NCBI GenBank assembly: GCA_009773185.1
Contig: WPIF01000021.1
Location: 1-49,630 of the forward strand
Origin: Nitrospirota bacterium
GTDB taxonomy: Bacteria; Nitrospirota; Thermodesulfovibrionia; Thermodesulfovibrionales; UBA1546
Length of the DNA stretch: 49,630 nucleotides
Direction of reading: 5' to 3'
In this document: positions 24,568 through 32,938 of the stretch, one piece after another
Numbering within the stretch: position 1 is the first letter of the stretch
Layout of the letters: every line of letters starts with the position of its first letter
Made by a program: the position numbers and the translations under genes
The notes under the pieces: generated by a model
Seen by the model: only the letters and a program-made list of their open reading frames with translations
The model's database searches: none
Told to the model about the DNA's origin: nothing

Positions 24568-25226
24568 AACAGTTTGTATCCGGATTCTTTATAGTATTTA
24601 TTGCCGGGTGCAGCAGCATCCCTTTTCAGGAGACTGCCCGTGTTTCTTTGGAATCAGCGGACCCGCAGATAATACTGGAACGTTTCAGGAATAACAGCCC
24701 CGAAAATTTCAGGCTTCTGACTACTGTTGTCTTTGAGTATAACCTGGACAAGCTTTCCGGCATAGGATATGTGGATATCAATACAAGGGAAAAGGCCTTT
24801 ACTGTTGTCTGCATCAACGCAATGGGGGTTAAGCTTTTTGAGGTGTCAGGCGGCAAGGATGGAACGGTCTCTCATTTTACTCTTGAGGAATTAAACAAAA
24901 AAGGTGATTTTGCCGCTGTAATCGGGGAAGACATCAAAAGGATTTACTTTGACTCAGTGCCCTCTTCCGGGGCAACGATAAACAGAAAAAAATTTAAAAT
25001 TATCTTTAACCAGCCGTACGGCCCGGGAATTATGGAGTATGTTTTTGCCGGAACTGACGGAAATATGGCCGAAAAAAAATATTATGAAGACAATATATTA
25101 ATATGGCAGGTTTCCTTTTATGAGTACCGGCAAAAAGACGGGAAGATATATCCCGGCGGAATCATCTTAAACAACTATAAATACGGATACAGCCTTACGG
25201 TAAGGCTGAAGGAGATTCAGGCTTGA
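24564..25226 (+). CDS. lipoprotein, DUF3261-like, of APE-type clusters
   Basis: A 220-residue lipoprotein. The start chosen is the ATG at 24564, which overlaps the MMPL stop (ATGA) and gives a clean signal MKQFVSGFFIVFIAGC with the lipobox Cys at residue 16; a longer in-frame form from 24522 would bury this signal. The mature part is beta-rich with MEYVFAGTDGN and ending KYGYSLTVRLKEIQ. Placement between an MMPL exporter and an ApeI-like dehydratase matches the DUF3261 lipoprotein of aryl-polyene clusters, which likely helps outer-membrane insertion. The DUF number is assigned from context and weak pattern. Confidence 0.65.
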   Translation: MKQFVSGFFIVFIAGCSSIPFQETARVSLESADPQIILERFRNNSPENFRLLTTVVFEYNLDKLSGIGYVDINTREKAFTVVCINAMGVKLFEVSGGKDGTVSHFTLEELNKKGDFAAVIGEDIKRIYFDSVPSSGATINRKKFKIIFNQPYGPGIMEYVFAGTDGNMAEKKYYEDNILIWQVSFYEYRQKDGKIYPGGIILNNYKYGYSLTVRLKEIQA

Positions 25227-25612
25227 GAACCCTTAAAAAAGAGATTGCACAATACATGGCTGACCTGGATGCATCAGGCCAGAAACTGACTGCCAGTTTT
25301 TTATTCCCTGAAGATTTTGTGGGTTTTCAGGGGCACTTCCCCGGCAATAAGATATTGCCGGGTGTCTGCCAGATACAATGCGTCATTTCAATGCTTGAAA
25401 AGTGGAAAAAGAAAAAAATTATCCTGAAAGAGATTGTCCTTGCAAAATTCTTCTCGCCTGTTTCACCCCTGGAGAAATTAACCTGTGAATGCAGGGATAT
25501 TAAAGATACGGAAAAAGAATTTACATTAAAGGCATCTGTCAGCAAAGACGGCAAAAAAATATCGGAATTAAAATTGAGGGTCTCCTTTACAGGAGAGGAA
25601 ATCAAGGCATAG
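25223..25612 (+). CDS. ApeI-like 3-hydroxyacyl-ACP dehydratase (hotdog)
   Basis: A 129-residue FabZ-like hotdog protein. It contains FPEDFVGFQGHFPGNKILPG with the catalytic His38 in GHFPG and the ILPGVCQ helix start. It dehydrates 3-hydroxyacyl-ACP to the trans-2-enoyl form. As there is no enoyl reductase gene in the cluster, repeated use would leave conjugated double bonds, as in aryl polyenes. The start is TTG at 25223, overlapping the lipoprotein stop by 4 bases (TTGA). This is the second dehydratase, besides the ApeP-like fusion. Confidence 0.88.
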   Translation: MRTLKKEIAQYMADLDASGQKLTASFLFPEDFVGFQGHFPGNKILPGVCQIQCVISMLEKWKKKKIILKEIVLAKFFSPVSPLEKLTCECRDIKDTEKEFTLKASVSKDGKKISELKLRVSFTGEEIKA

Positions 25613-26098
25613 ATGAAACTACGAAAGAAAAAATATTACTTCGAACGGGTTGCTGGGGCGCCTGAGCCTGTTACAGTTGAACTCAAGCGGCGCGCCCGTT
25701 TCAGTGAGGTTGATGTTATGGGAGTTGTCTGGCATGGAAGATATCCGGCATATTTCGAAGAGGCGTCAGCGGAAATAGGCAGGCGCTGCGGCCTGTCATA
25801 CAAAGACTTCTATGAGGCAGAATTACGGGCCCCGATTATTGAATTTCATACTGATTATTACAAACCTCTTTTCCTTGATGAGGAGTTTACTATCCGGGCT
25901 GCATTAATCTGGCATGAAGGTTCCCGCATGAATACTGAATACTACCTCTTAAAACAGGACGGGAGCCTTGCCGCAAGCGGGTATACAGTGCAGTTGTTTA
26001 TAGATCCCGACTCATGGGAGGTTTGCATAGTTTCTCCAGGCATGCTGGAGAGGTGCCGCAAAAGGTGGAAGGCAGGTGAGTTCAATTGTCCGGGCTAA
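25613..26098 (+). CDS. 4-hydroxybenzoyl-CoA thioesterase-like (YbgC/ApeK type) hotdog protein
   Basis: A 161-residue single hotdog domain. RARFSEVDVMGVVWHGRYPA is the classical 4HBT motif with Asp34 as likely catalytic residue and His41 nearby; YFEEASAEIGRRCGL follows. It would hydrolyse or transfer acyl-ACP or acyl-CoA, for proofreading or release of the chain. The ATG begins immediately after the preceding TAG with no gap. The 3' end overlaps the next ketosynthase by 13 bases. Confidence 0.85.
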   Translation: MKLRKKKYYFERVAGAPEPVTVELKRRARFSEVDVMGVVWHGRYPAYFEEASAEIGRRCGLSYKDFYEAELRAPIIEFHTDYYKPLFLDEEFTIRAALIWHEGSRMNTEYYLLKQDGSLAASGYTVQLFIDPDSWEVCIVSPGMLERCRKRWKAGEFNCPG

Positions 26099-27219
26099 GA
26101 GCAGTCGTTGTCTCAGCTGATATGGTGACAGCGTATGGCAACGGTATGGATTCCTGCTGGAATAATATACTTTCAGGCAGGACCGCCATCTCCGGATTGA
26201 ACCGGTTTAACACAAAGGCATTTCAGTCTGATTATGCAGCCACTATTGACAGCCTGCAATATCATCAGAAGGATTCTTTAGTGATGCAGATGCTTAAGCC
26301 TCTTTTTGACAGGGCCTCTGTATCTATCCCTGAAGATGCGAAACTTATACTGGCAACAACAAAGGGCGAGATTGACCTTTTAGAAAAAAATATTCTTAAA
26401 GGTACAGGGGAGACGCCGGACTGCAGCCTGACATCTCTGTTAAAAAAGGTCTCTGCCCTCACCAGAGTCAAAGACGCCGGAGTTGTTGTCTCGGCTGCCT
26501 GTGCTTCCTCATCAGCAGCTGTTGCAAGGGCGGCAGCCATGATACGCAGCAAGCGCAGTGACTGCGTGCTGGTAGTTGCATGCGACAGCGTCACTGAATT
26601 TGTTTTTTCAGGGTTTTCTTCTTTGATGGCTCTCGATAAATTCTCTGCCAGGCCTTTTGACAAAAACAGAAAAGGATTGAGCCTGGGAGAGGCAGCAGCC
26701 TTTGTGCTGGTCATGAGCAAGACAAGGGCAAGACAGGAAAAAAGAGAGATACTCGGTGAAATAGCCGGCTGGGGGTTGAGTGATGACGCCAACCACATGA
26801 CAGGGCCCTCCCGTGAAAGTGAAGGCCTGATACTGGCTATAAAAAAGGCACTGAAGACAGCTGCTGCTGATAAAAGCGCTATTGGTTTTATATCAGCGCA
26901 CGGCACAGGAACCGTTTATAATGACGCCATGGAAATGAAGGCGTTTCACTCTGTATTCAAAGATAAAAAAATACCCGTCTATTCCATAAAAGGCGGGATA
27001 GGCCATACCATGGGAGCAGCAGGCATCATCGAAACAATAATAGCGATGAAATCCTTAAGAGAGAAAAGGATACCTCCCACTGTCAACCTGAGGGATACTG
27101 ATGCAGACGCGCGCGGATGGGTTTCTCCTGAGCCATGTCCGGCTGATAAAAGGAAAATGGCTCTATTAACTAATGCGGGCTTCAGCGGTATAAATGCAGC
27201 GCTGGTTCTGGCTGAATAA
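26086..27219 (+). CDS. beta-ketoacyl synthase 2, intact active site
   Basis: A 377-residue ketosynthase beginning with TTG at 26086, overlapping the thioesterase gene by 13 bases. The triad is complete: Cys139 (VVSAACASSSAA), His272 (SAHGTGTVYND) and His307 (KGGIGHTMGAAG). It is shorter and more divergent than the first KS, with shortened N-terminal loops. In APE clusters a second KS (ApeR-like) contributes to initiation or early steps. It is followed after 5 bases by a cysteine-less ketosynthase homologue, suggesting a heterodimer. Confidence 0.9.
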   Translation: MSGLRAVVVSADMVTAYGNGMDSCWNNILSGRTAISGLNRFNTKAFQSDYAATIDSLQYHQKDSLVMQMLKPLFDRASVSIPEDAKLILATTKGEIDLLEKNILKGTGETPDCSLTSLLKKVSALTRVKDAGVVVSAACASSSAAVARAAAMIRSKRSDCVLVVACDSVTEFVFSGFSSLMALDKFSARPFDKNRKGLSLGEAAAFVLVMSKTRARQEKREILGEIAGWGLSDDANHMTGPSRESEGLILAIKKALKTAAADKSAIGFISAHGTGTVYNDAMEMKAFHSVFKDKKIPVYSIKGGIGHTMGAAGIIETIIAMKSLREKRIPPTVNLRDTDADARGWVSPEPCPADKRKMALLTNAGFSGINAALVLAE

Positions 27220-27224
27220 ATTTT

Positions 27225-27905
27225 ATGGCGATTTCTATTTGCGGCATGGGATGGATTAACAATGAGGAGTACGGATGTGTAATGAATGGGATGCGGATTA
27301 ATTACAGGGACAGTTTAAAAGGCAAGGCGCTATCAGGAAAAGAAATATTTTCTTATCCTGTTAAAAATTTCGGCAGGCTTGATAATATTTCCAAACTGAC
27401 CTGCTATGCTGTTGCGCTTGCATTGAAAGACGCAGGGGTCAAGTATTCCATGGGTCATAAACACGATATCGGGATTATCTCAACAAACAAGTCCGGCTCT
27501 CTGCAATCAGACATTCTTTATTTTAAGGATTATCTGGATAGCGGCAGGACATTATCAAGGGGGAATCTCTTTATCTATACCCTGCCGTCAAGTCCACTGG
27601 GTGAAGCAGCCATACATTTTGGCCTTCAGGGCCCTCTGCTTTATGTCACGGCTCCGGATAAACCCCTGCAGGCCGCGCTGGACACGGCATCCGGGATGAT
27701 CCTCCTGGATGAATCCCCTGCAATGCTTGCAGGAATGGCAGAAGAGGATGAAGCTGTTTACTTTGTCCTTGCAAGGAGTTCTGATTCCATGCAGCATGTT
27801 CTGTGCGACGTTACCAGGGCAAGGGCGATACTGGGCAAAGATATGATTTTCTCAAAGATGATAAAAGAATTCTCATCCTTAAAAGAACAGAGAGGTCAAG
27901 AGTGA
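27225..27905 (+). CDS. chain-length-factor-like short ketosynthase homologue (ApeC/PF13723 type), no active Cys
   Basis: A 226-residue protein resembling only the N-terminal half of a ketosynthase. Matches include the SICGMGWI start, LTCYAVALALKDAGV, the THE-like IGIISTNKSGSLQSDI, and PSSPLGEAAIHFGLQGPLLY. Where active enzymes have A-C-[AS]-S, this one reads TAPDKPLQ (Pro144/Asp145), so the nucleophile is gone, and no His motifs exist. This is the pattern of the short ApeC-type chain-length factors that pair with an active KS in aryl-polyene systems. It ends with a 4-base overlap with the next radical-SAM gene. Confidence 0.78.
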   Translation: MAISICGMGWINNEEYGCVMNGMRINYRDSLKGKALSGKEIFSYPVKNFGRLDNISKLTCYAVALALKDAGVKYSMGHKHDIGIISTNKSGSLQSDILYFKDYLDSGRTLSRGNLFIYTLPSSPLGEAAIHFGLQGPLLYVTAPDKPLQAALDTASGMILLDESPAMLAGMAEEDEAVYFVLARSSDSMQHVLCDVTRARAILGKDMIFSKMIKEFSSLKEQRGQE

Positions 27906-29173
27906 AGATAAAACTTATTTATCCCAGGTGGCCGAAATTAAACAGGCAAACAGAGTTTCACCTGCCGCCGCATGGCCCGATTTGCTTTGCTGCTGCTATT
28001 CCCGGCGGCATAGAGATTTCCTTCTGTGACGAAAACGTTCAGCAGATAGATTTTAATGAAAAGGCAGACCTGGTTGCTATTTCTGCCATGCTCACCTGCC
28101 AGATTCCCCGGGGATGGGAGATTGCCGACCAGTACAGGGCAAATGGCATCCCTGTAATATTTGGTGGTATAGGGACAATGCTGCATCATGAAGAGACCAT
28201 GCTGCATGCAGATTCTGTTTTCCTTGGCGAGGCAGAGGGGCGTTTTGAAGAAGTTATAGATGACCTCAGTAAAAATAAACTGAAAAAAACATACAACTAC
28301 CTCAGGGATTTTCCTGACATGCAGTTAGTGGGGCCCGCCAGGCGAAGCATCCTGGAGCGCGACTTATATAACTACCGCGGTGTGCAGATGGTGGACCTCA
28401 TTCACGCTTCCCGCGGCTGCAGGTTTAATTGTTTTCCGTGCTGCACCCCATTTTTAGGGGGGCGCAAATTCAGGCCCAGAGATATTGACGCAGTAATTAA
28501 GGAGCTTGAATCCATAGACAATAACCGCCTGTTCTTCGTGGACAATTCCATGGCGCAGGATGACAAATGGGAAAAGGAACTGTTCAGGGCCCTGATACCC
28601 CTCAAGAAAAAATGGATATCCCATCCCATCAAGGATGATGACGAGATACTGGACCTTGCAGCTGAGGCAGGTTGCTGGTACGTATATCAGGCAATCTTTG
28701 ATACCTCGGACCACATAAGAAAACGCGTTAAACGGCTGCAGGAGCGCGGCATCGGTGTTGAGGGCACGATTATCCTGGGGATGGATGACCATGATGAAGA
28801 TTATATAAAGCGGCTTGTTGATTTCCTTCTTGAGATAAAACTGGACCTGGCTGAGTTTACAATATTGACGCCTTTCCCGCATACCCCTATCAGGGCCACG
28901 CTTGAAGAGGAAAAAAGGATTTTACACAATGACTGGGTCCGGTATACCGGAGGAGAGGTTGTCTTTAAACCGGCAAAGATGAGCATTGATAAATTGCAGG
29001 AGATGTATTATTACTCATGGGATACCTTTTACAGCGATTGCAGCCAGAGCCTCAAAATGGCAAAGCTGTTTCTCAAGGTCATTGAAAAGGAAAAGGCCGA
29101 AGGCATTTATCACGGGAACCGTCTTAGAAAAGGCAGGTGGAGCGCAAACAAAAACATGGGAAAACCTGAATGA
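27902..29173 (+). CDS. cobalamin-type (BchE-like) radical SAM protein 1
   Basis: A 423-residue protein starting at GTG 27902 (GTGA overlap with the preceding gene); a longer in-frame ORF extends upstream but would lie within that gene. The N-terminal 130 residues have the layout of a B12-binding Rossmann domain (VKIKLIYPRWPKLN, DLVAISAML, GIPVIFGGIGT), but the DxHxxG cobalt-ligand motif is not evident. The radical-SAM cluster is Cys173, Cys177, Cys180 (ASRGCRFNCFPCC). Such class enzymes do methylations, ring formations and rearrangements on unreactive carbons. Substrate unknown; an ACP-bound or lipid-bound chain is likely. Confidence 0.85.
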   Translation: MKIKLIYPRWPKLNRQTEFHLPPHGPICFAAAIPGGIEISFCDENVQQIDFNEKADLVAISAMLTCQIPRGWEIADQYRANGIPVIFGGIGTMLHHEETMLHADSVFLGEAEGRFEEVIDDLSKNKLKKTYNYLRDFPDMQLVGPARRSILERDLYNYRGVQMVDLIHASRGCRFNCFPCCTPFLGGRKFRPRDIDAVIKELESIDNNRLFFVDNSMAQDDKWEKELFRALIPLKKKWISHPIKDDDEILDLAAEAGCWYVYQAIFDTSDHIRKRVKRLQERGIGVEGTIILGMDDHDEDYIKRLVDFLLEIKLDLAEFTILTPFPHTPIRATLEEEKRILHNDWVRYTGGEVVFKPAKMSIDKLQEMYYYSWDTFYSDCSQSLKMAKLFLKVIEKEKAEGIYHGNRLRKGRWSANKNMGKPE

Positions 29174-30540
29174 GAATCCTGCTGATCTCATCCAATATAG
29201 CCATGTCGCCATACCCTGTCTATCCGCTCGGCGTCAGCATGATTGCCAGAGCCTTAACAACTGCAGGCCATGAGGTGCGGCAGTTCGATTTCCTTCAGCA
29301 AGACAAATCCATAGATGCCATTGCACAGGAAATCAGGCAGTTCAACCCGGAACTAACCGGAATCTCGGTGCGCAATATTGATAATGTCAATCTCATGAAC
29401 GAACAATACTATATAGAAGTTGTCAAAAATATAGTGAGCAAAATCAGGGAAGTTTCTAAAAGCAAAGTAATAATGGGAGGCGCCGGTTTTTCCCTTATGC
29501 CGGAGCTGATACTTGAAGAGACAGGGGCTGATTACGGCATTGTTGGAGAAGGCGAATCATTAGTGGTCAGTTTTGCAAACAACGCAGCCAGGGGAATTTA
29601 TCCTGCAGAACGCCTCATCGGGCCAGAAACCAGGCTCTCCGGAGCCGAGATCCCCAGTGCAAGGTATGATGAACAACTGATGGAATATTATCTGCACAGC
29701 GGGAATATAATCTCAGTGCAGACAAAACGCGGATGCACCTATAAGTGCGTTTACTGCTCTTACCCGCTGCTGGAAGGCTCTAAAATCCGGCAAAGGGACC
29801 CGAGGGCGGTTGTAGACGATATTGAACTGCTTTTTAACGAGCATAAGGCTAAATATATTTTCTTCATTGATTCTGTATTTAATGATGATGGAGGCGCTTA
29901 CCTTGGCGTGATAAAAGAAATGCTAAGGCGCAAAATAAATGTTCCCTGGACAGGTTTTTTCAAGCCACGGGGGTTGACTGACGAAATCGTAGAGATGATG
30001 AAGCAGACAGGGCTCATCGCCGTTGAGATAGGTTCAGACGCTCCCACTGATATTACATTAAAAAGATTGGGCAAGGCATTTTCTTTTCAGGATATCGTTG
30101 AATGCAACGATCTGTTCGCAAGGCACGGGGTCGCCACATCACACTACTTCATGTTCGGCGGGCCGGGCGAGACAAGGGAAACCGTATATGCCGGGATAGA
30201 AAACATCAAACGCCTGGGAAAATCCGTTATCTTTATCTTCATGGGCATAAGGATTCTGCCTGATACTGCACTTGCAAAAATAGCGATAAACGAAAAAGTT
30301 ATATCTCCTGAAGATGGCATGCTTAAACCAACTTACTATATCTCACCGTCAATTGATAAAAAATGGCTTGAGGAAACCCTTACTGAGGCATTTTCAAAGA
30401 TGAGGCACTGCATATTCCCTCCTGATGCAATAGACGACAGCCTGAGAGTTCTGCATAAAATGGGATATACCGGCACATTATGGGATATGCTGCTTTCCCG
30501 TGATTCCACCAGGCGAAGGAAACGGAATGCCCCAAAATAA
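29170..30540 (+). CDS. cobalamin-type radical SAM protein 2
   Basis: A 456-residue protein overlapping the previous gene by ATGA. Residues 1-145 form a B12-binding-like domain (MRILLISSNIAMSPYPVYPL, VIMGGAGFSLMPE, DYGIVGEGE). The radical-SAM ligands are Cys189, Cys193, Cys196 in TKRGCTYKCVYCSYPL, followed by QRDPRAVVDDIELL and the C-terminal GPGETRETV typical of the BchE-like class. It differs enough from radical-SAM protein 1 to indicate a separate reaction rather than simple duplication. The 3' end overlaps the glycosyltransferase gene by 14 bases. Confidence 0.87.
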   Translation: MRILLISSNIAMSPYPVYPLGVSMIARALTTAGHEVRQFDFLQQDKSIDAIAQEIRQFNPELTGISVRNIDNVNLMNEQYYIEVVKNIVSKIREVSKSKVIMGGAGFSLMPELILEETGADYGIVGEGESLVVSFANNAARGIYPAERLIGPETRLSGAEIPSARYDEQLMEYYLHSGNIISVQTKRGCTYKCVYCSYPLLEGSKIRQRDPRAVVDDIELLFNEHKAKYIFFIDSVFNDDGGAYLGVIKEMLRRKINVPWTGFFKPRGLTDEIVEMMKQTGLIAVEIGSDAPTDITLKRLGKAFSFQDIVECNDLFARHGVATSHYFMFGGPGETRETVYAGIENIKRLGKSVIFIFMGIRILPDTALAKIAINEKVISPEDGMLKPTYYISPSIDKKWLEETLTEAFSKMRHCIFPPDAIDDSLRVLHKMGYTGTLWDMLLSRDSTRRRKRNAPK

Positions 30541-31705
30541 TTCCATTGCACCGGAGCAAATCTGGTGTGCCATACCTGTTTTTAACAATAAGGTGGCCTT
30601 AAGAGCTGTTGCAGCCGGATGCCGTTCCATATTAAAAAACGTTGTTGTTGTTGACGATGGCAGCACAGATACAGATGTTGCATCTTTACTTCTTGATTTA
30701 GATGTTGTTGTCCTGAAGCATGAAAGGAATCTCGGCAAAGGGCAAGCCATCCTGACTGCCTCACGGTATATAGAAGCACGGGACGGCTATTATATGATAA
30801 CCATTGATGCAGACGGGCAACACTATCCTGATGACATTAAAAAATTTATTCCTCTTATATATGAAGGCGGTTCAAATATAATTATCGGCTGCAGGAATTT
30901 CAATACAGATAATATCCCAGGGAAAAGCCGCTTCGGAAGGAAATTTGCCAATTTCTGGCTGCGTGTGGAAACCGGGCTGGAGATAGATGACTGCCAAAGC
31001 GGTTTCCGCGCATATCCTGTCCGGTATCTGAACCAATTGAATTTCAAGGGCTTCCGCTACGATTTTGAAGCAGAGGTCCTGGCAAAGGCTGCATGGGCAG
31101 GGCTGCAGTTAAAGACCATTATGATTGATGTCCACTATCCCAAACCCGAAGAACGCGTCTCCAGCTTTAAGCCTTTTATGGACAACCTGCGCCTTTCACT
31201 CATTCACTCCATGCTGGTTGGAAGACGTTTACTGCCCCTGAGGCATAAGCCGCTCGTAAATACCCCCCAAAAAACAGACCTCTCAATACTCCGGCATCCC
31301 GGCAAATTCCTGAAGATGCTTCTTCAGGAAAACACAACCCCGGAAGGATTGGCAATGGCTGCAGCCGTGGGAACTTTTCTTGCCATACTGCCTCTGCTGT
31401 TTATCCATACATTTGTAATTATATATGTAGCTGCCCGCCTGAACTTAAATAAAATCGTTGCCGTTAATGTCCAGCATTTCTTTATGCCGCCTTTTGTGCC
31501 GGCCCTGTGCATCGAAGCAGGTTATTTCATAAGGCACGGCCGCTGGCTGACAGATATTTCCTTTGCAACTGTCTTCTCACAGTTTTCAGACCGCCTGATT
31601 GAATGGTTCCTGGGTTCTTTAATCATCGCGCCGGCCGGAGCTGTCCTTATGGGCGCTGTAGTTTTTATTTCAGCATCCCTGATAAAAAAAAGAAGGCAGC
31701 GCTGA
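30527..31705 (+). CDS. family 2 glycosyltransferase with C-terminal DUF2062 membrane domain
   Basis: A 392-residue protein. The start at ATG 30527 is preferred over an in-frame ATG 27 bases upstream because AAGGAAA lies in the right place. The GT-A domain (about 10-235) has PVFNN, VVVVDDGSTDTDV and the metal-binding DADGQHYPDD, as in dolichol-phosphate mannose synthase-like enzymes. The C-terminal part (about 255-390) is a DUF2062 domain with three or four hydrophobic segments (LAILPLLFIHTFVIIYVAA). APE-type clusters encode a glycosyltransferase and an acyltransferase, sometimes fused; here they are consecutive and overlap by one base. It probably glycosylates the lipid head group. Confidence 0.87.
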   Translation: MPQNNSIAPEQIWCAIPVFNNKVALRAVAAGCRSILKNVVVVDDGSTDTDVASLLLDLDVVVLKHERNLGKGQAILTASRYIEARDGYYMITIDADGQHYPDDIKKFIPLIYEGGSNIIIGCRNFNTDNIPGKSRFGRKFANFWLRVETGLEIDDCQSGFRAYPVRYLNQLNFKGFRYDFEAEVLAKAAWAGLQLKTIMIDVHYPKPEERVSSFKPFMDNLRLSLIHSMLVGRRLLPLRHKPLVNTPQKTDLSILRHPGKFLKMLLQENTTPEGLAMAAAVGTFLAILPLLFIHTFVIIYVAARLNLNKIVAVNVQHFFMPPFVPALCIEAGYFIRHGRWLTDISFATVFSQFSDRLIEWFLGSLIIAPAGAVLMGAVVFISASLIKKRRQR

Positions 31706-32607
31706 TGGCTCAGGGCAAGGATGCTACAAAAAAGAGGGGCAATAAATTAGGTTTCTGGTTCTTCCAGTCCTCACTGAGAATCTTTGGACTGGCAGGGACC
31801 TACGGGCTGCTATACCCTGTCTGCCTTTATTATCTGCTATGCGACCGCACCGCTGTATCTGTGAGCATGGCTTATATAAAAAGGCGGTTTAAAAATCACA
31901 ATGCCTTTCAGAGAATCTGCGATGTCTACAGATTATTTATCCAGCAGGGCAAAAATCTCATTGACCGTTACTATGTTGTTTCGGGGCAGGGGCAGTTTGA
32001 CACAGAGCTTTACGGATATGATAAAATAAAAACTCTTTTAAATACTTCTCAAAAAGGGGTCATATTGCTGACAGCCCATGTTGGTAATTGGCAGCTTGCG
32101 ATGACCGCCTTGAAAAAATTAGGGAAAACTGTTTATTTGCTGATGCGGCCTGAAGATAATATTGCAGTCAAGGAAACGCTGGATATTGACAGTGAAAAAG
32201 AGAATGTTAAGATTATTTCCACAGAAAATTTTCTCAGCGGTGCAATTGAGGCAATGGATGCCGTCAACAAGGGCAATATTGTTTCGATAATGGGAGACCG
32301 CCCCTATGAATACAGCTCTGTCGAGGCCTCTTTCCTGGGCGAAAAAGTCAGTTTCCCTTACGGGGCTTTCAGCATTGCCGCTGCTGCCCAATGCCCTGTA
32401 GTTGTACTCCTGTCGGCCAAGGTTTCTACAAAAAAATATATCATAGATATCTCTCATGTTATAGAACCCCGATACAGTTCCAGAGCCAAAAAGCAGGAAG
32501 AGATTAAAGATTGCGTCCGGGAGTTCGCCGCTATACTGGAAGATTATGTCGCAAAGTATCCTTCCCAGTGGTTTGTATTTCATGACATATGGAAAAGGAA
32601 TAATTAA
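31705..32607 (+). CDS. LpxL/HtrB-like lysophospholipid acyltransferase
   Basis: A 300-residue protein starting at ATG 31705, which shares a base with the preceding stop (TGATG); a longer frame from 31603 would lie within the glycosyltransferase gene. It belongs to the LABLAT (lipid A late acyltransferase) family: an N-terminal membrane segment at about 25-48, then LLTAHVGNWQLAM, MGDRPYEYSS and FPYGAFSIAAAAQCPVV. The usual H-x4-(D/E) dyad reads His125 with Gln130, so the acidic partner is replaced. The family uses acyl-ACP donors and would fit transfer of the cluster's chain to a sugar or glycerol hydroxyl. Confidence 0.87.
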   Translation: MAQGKDATKKRGNKLGFWFFQSSLRIFGLAGTYGLLYPVCLYYLLCDRTAVSVSMAYIKRRFKNHNAFQRICDVYRLFIQQGKNLIDRYYVVSGQGQFDTELYGYDKIKTLLNTSQKGVILLTAHVGNWQLAMTALKKLGKTVYLLMRPEDNIAVKETLDIDSEKENVKIISTENFLSGAIEAMDAVNKGNIVSIMGDRPYEYSSVEASFLGEKVSFPYGAFSIAAAAQCPVVVLLSAKVSTKKYIIDISHVIEPRYSSRAKKQEEIKDCVREFAAILEDYVAKYPSQWFVFHDIWKRNN

Positions 32608-32630
32608 TAATTCGGATTAAGGAGCGTAAA

Positions 32631-32918
32631 ATGCCAAACAGCAAAGAAGAAGAATTAACGCGGATAAGAAAAAACCTGAAAGAAATGCTTGTGAAGGATT
32701 TGTCCCTCGAAGACATCAGGCCTGAAGATATCAAAGACAATGAAATCTTATTCGGAGAAGGGCTTGGGCTGGATTCTCTTGACGCTGTTGAGATTGTCGT
32801 TCTTCTGCAGCGCAATTTCGGGCTCGAGGTCAAGAATATGGACCAGGGGAAAGAGATTTTTTATTCCATAGATACCCTTGCAAATTATGTATATGAGAAC
32901 AAAAAAGGAGACTCGTAA
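32631..32918 (+). CDS. acyl carrier protein 2
   Basis: A 95-residue ACP with attachment Ser49 in EGLGLDSLDAVEIVVLLQ. It is longer at the N-terminus than ACP1 and lies 23 bases downstream of the LpxL-like acyltransferase. A ribosome-binding site, GGAG, precedes it. The tail is charged (YENKKGDS). It is immediately followed by a HemW-like radical-SAM gene, so that enzyme may act on a chain held by this ACP. Confidence 0.95.
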   Translation: MPNSKEEELTRIRKNLKEMLVKDLSLEDIRPEDIKDNEILFGEGLGLDSLDAVEIVVLLQRNFGLEVKNMDQGKEIFYSIDTLANYVYENKKGDS

Positions 32919-32938
32919 TTTGCTTATGTAAACAATTT

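Noticed and set aside
26265-26906. 213-codon minus-strand frame in the second ketosynthase gene
   Set aside because: It lies fully within a KS gene with an intact triad; low-complexity Ala/Ser translation typical of a codon-shadow.
27803-27901. Upstream extension of radical-SAM protein 1
   Set aside because: The extra 33 codons lie within the previous gene; the GTG at 27902 with a 4-base overlap gives the normal B12-domain start.
31603-31704. Upstream extension of the LpxL-like gene
   Set aside because: The extra codons overlap the DUF2062 coding region and add no domain; ATG at 31705 fits a TGATG junction.
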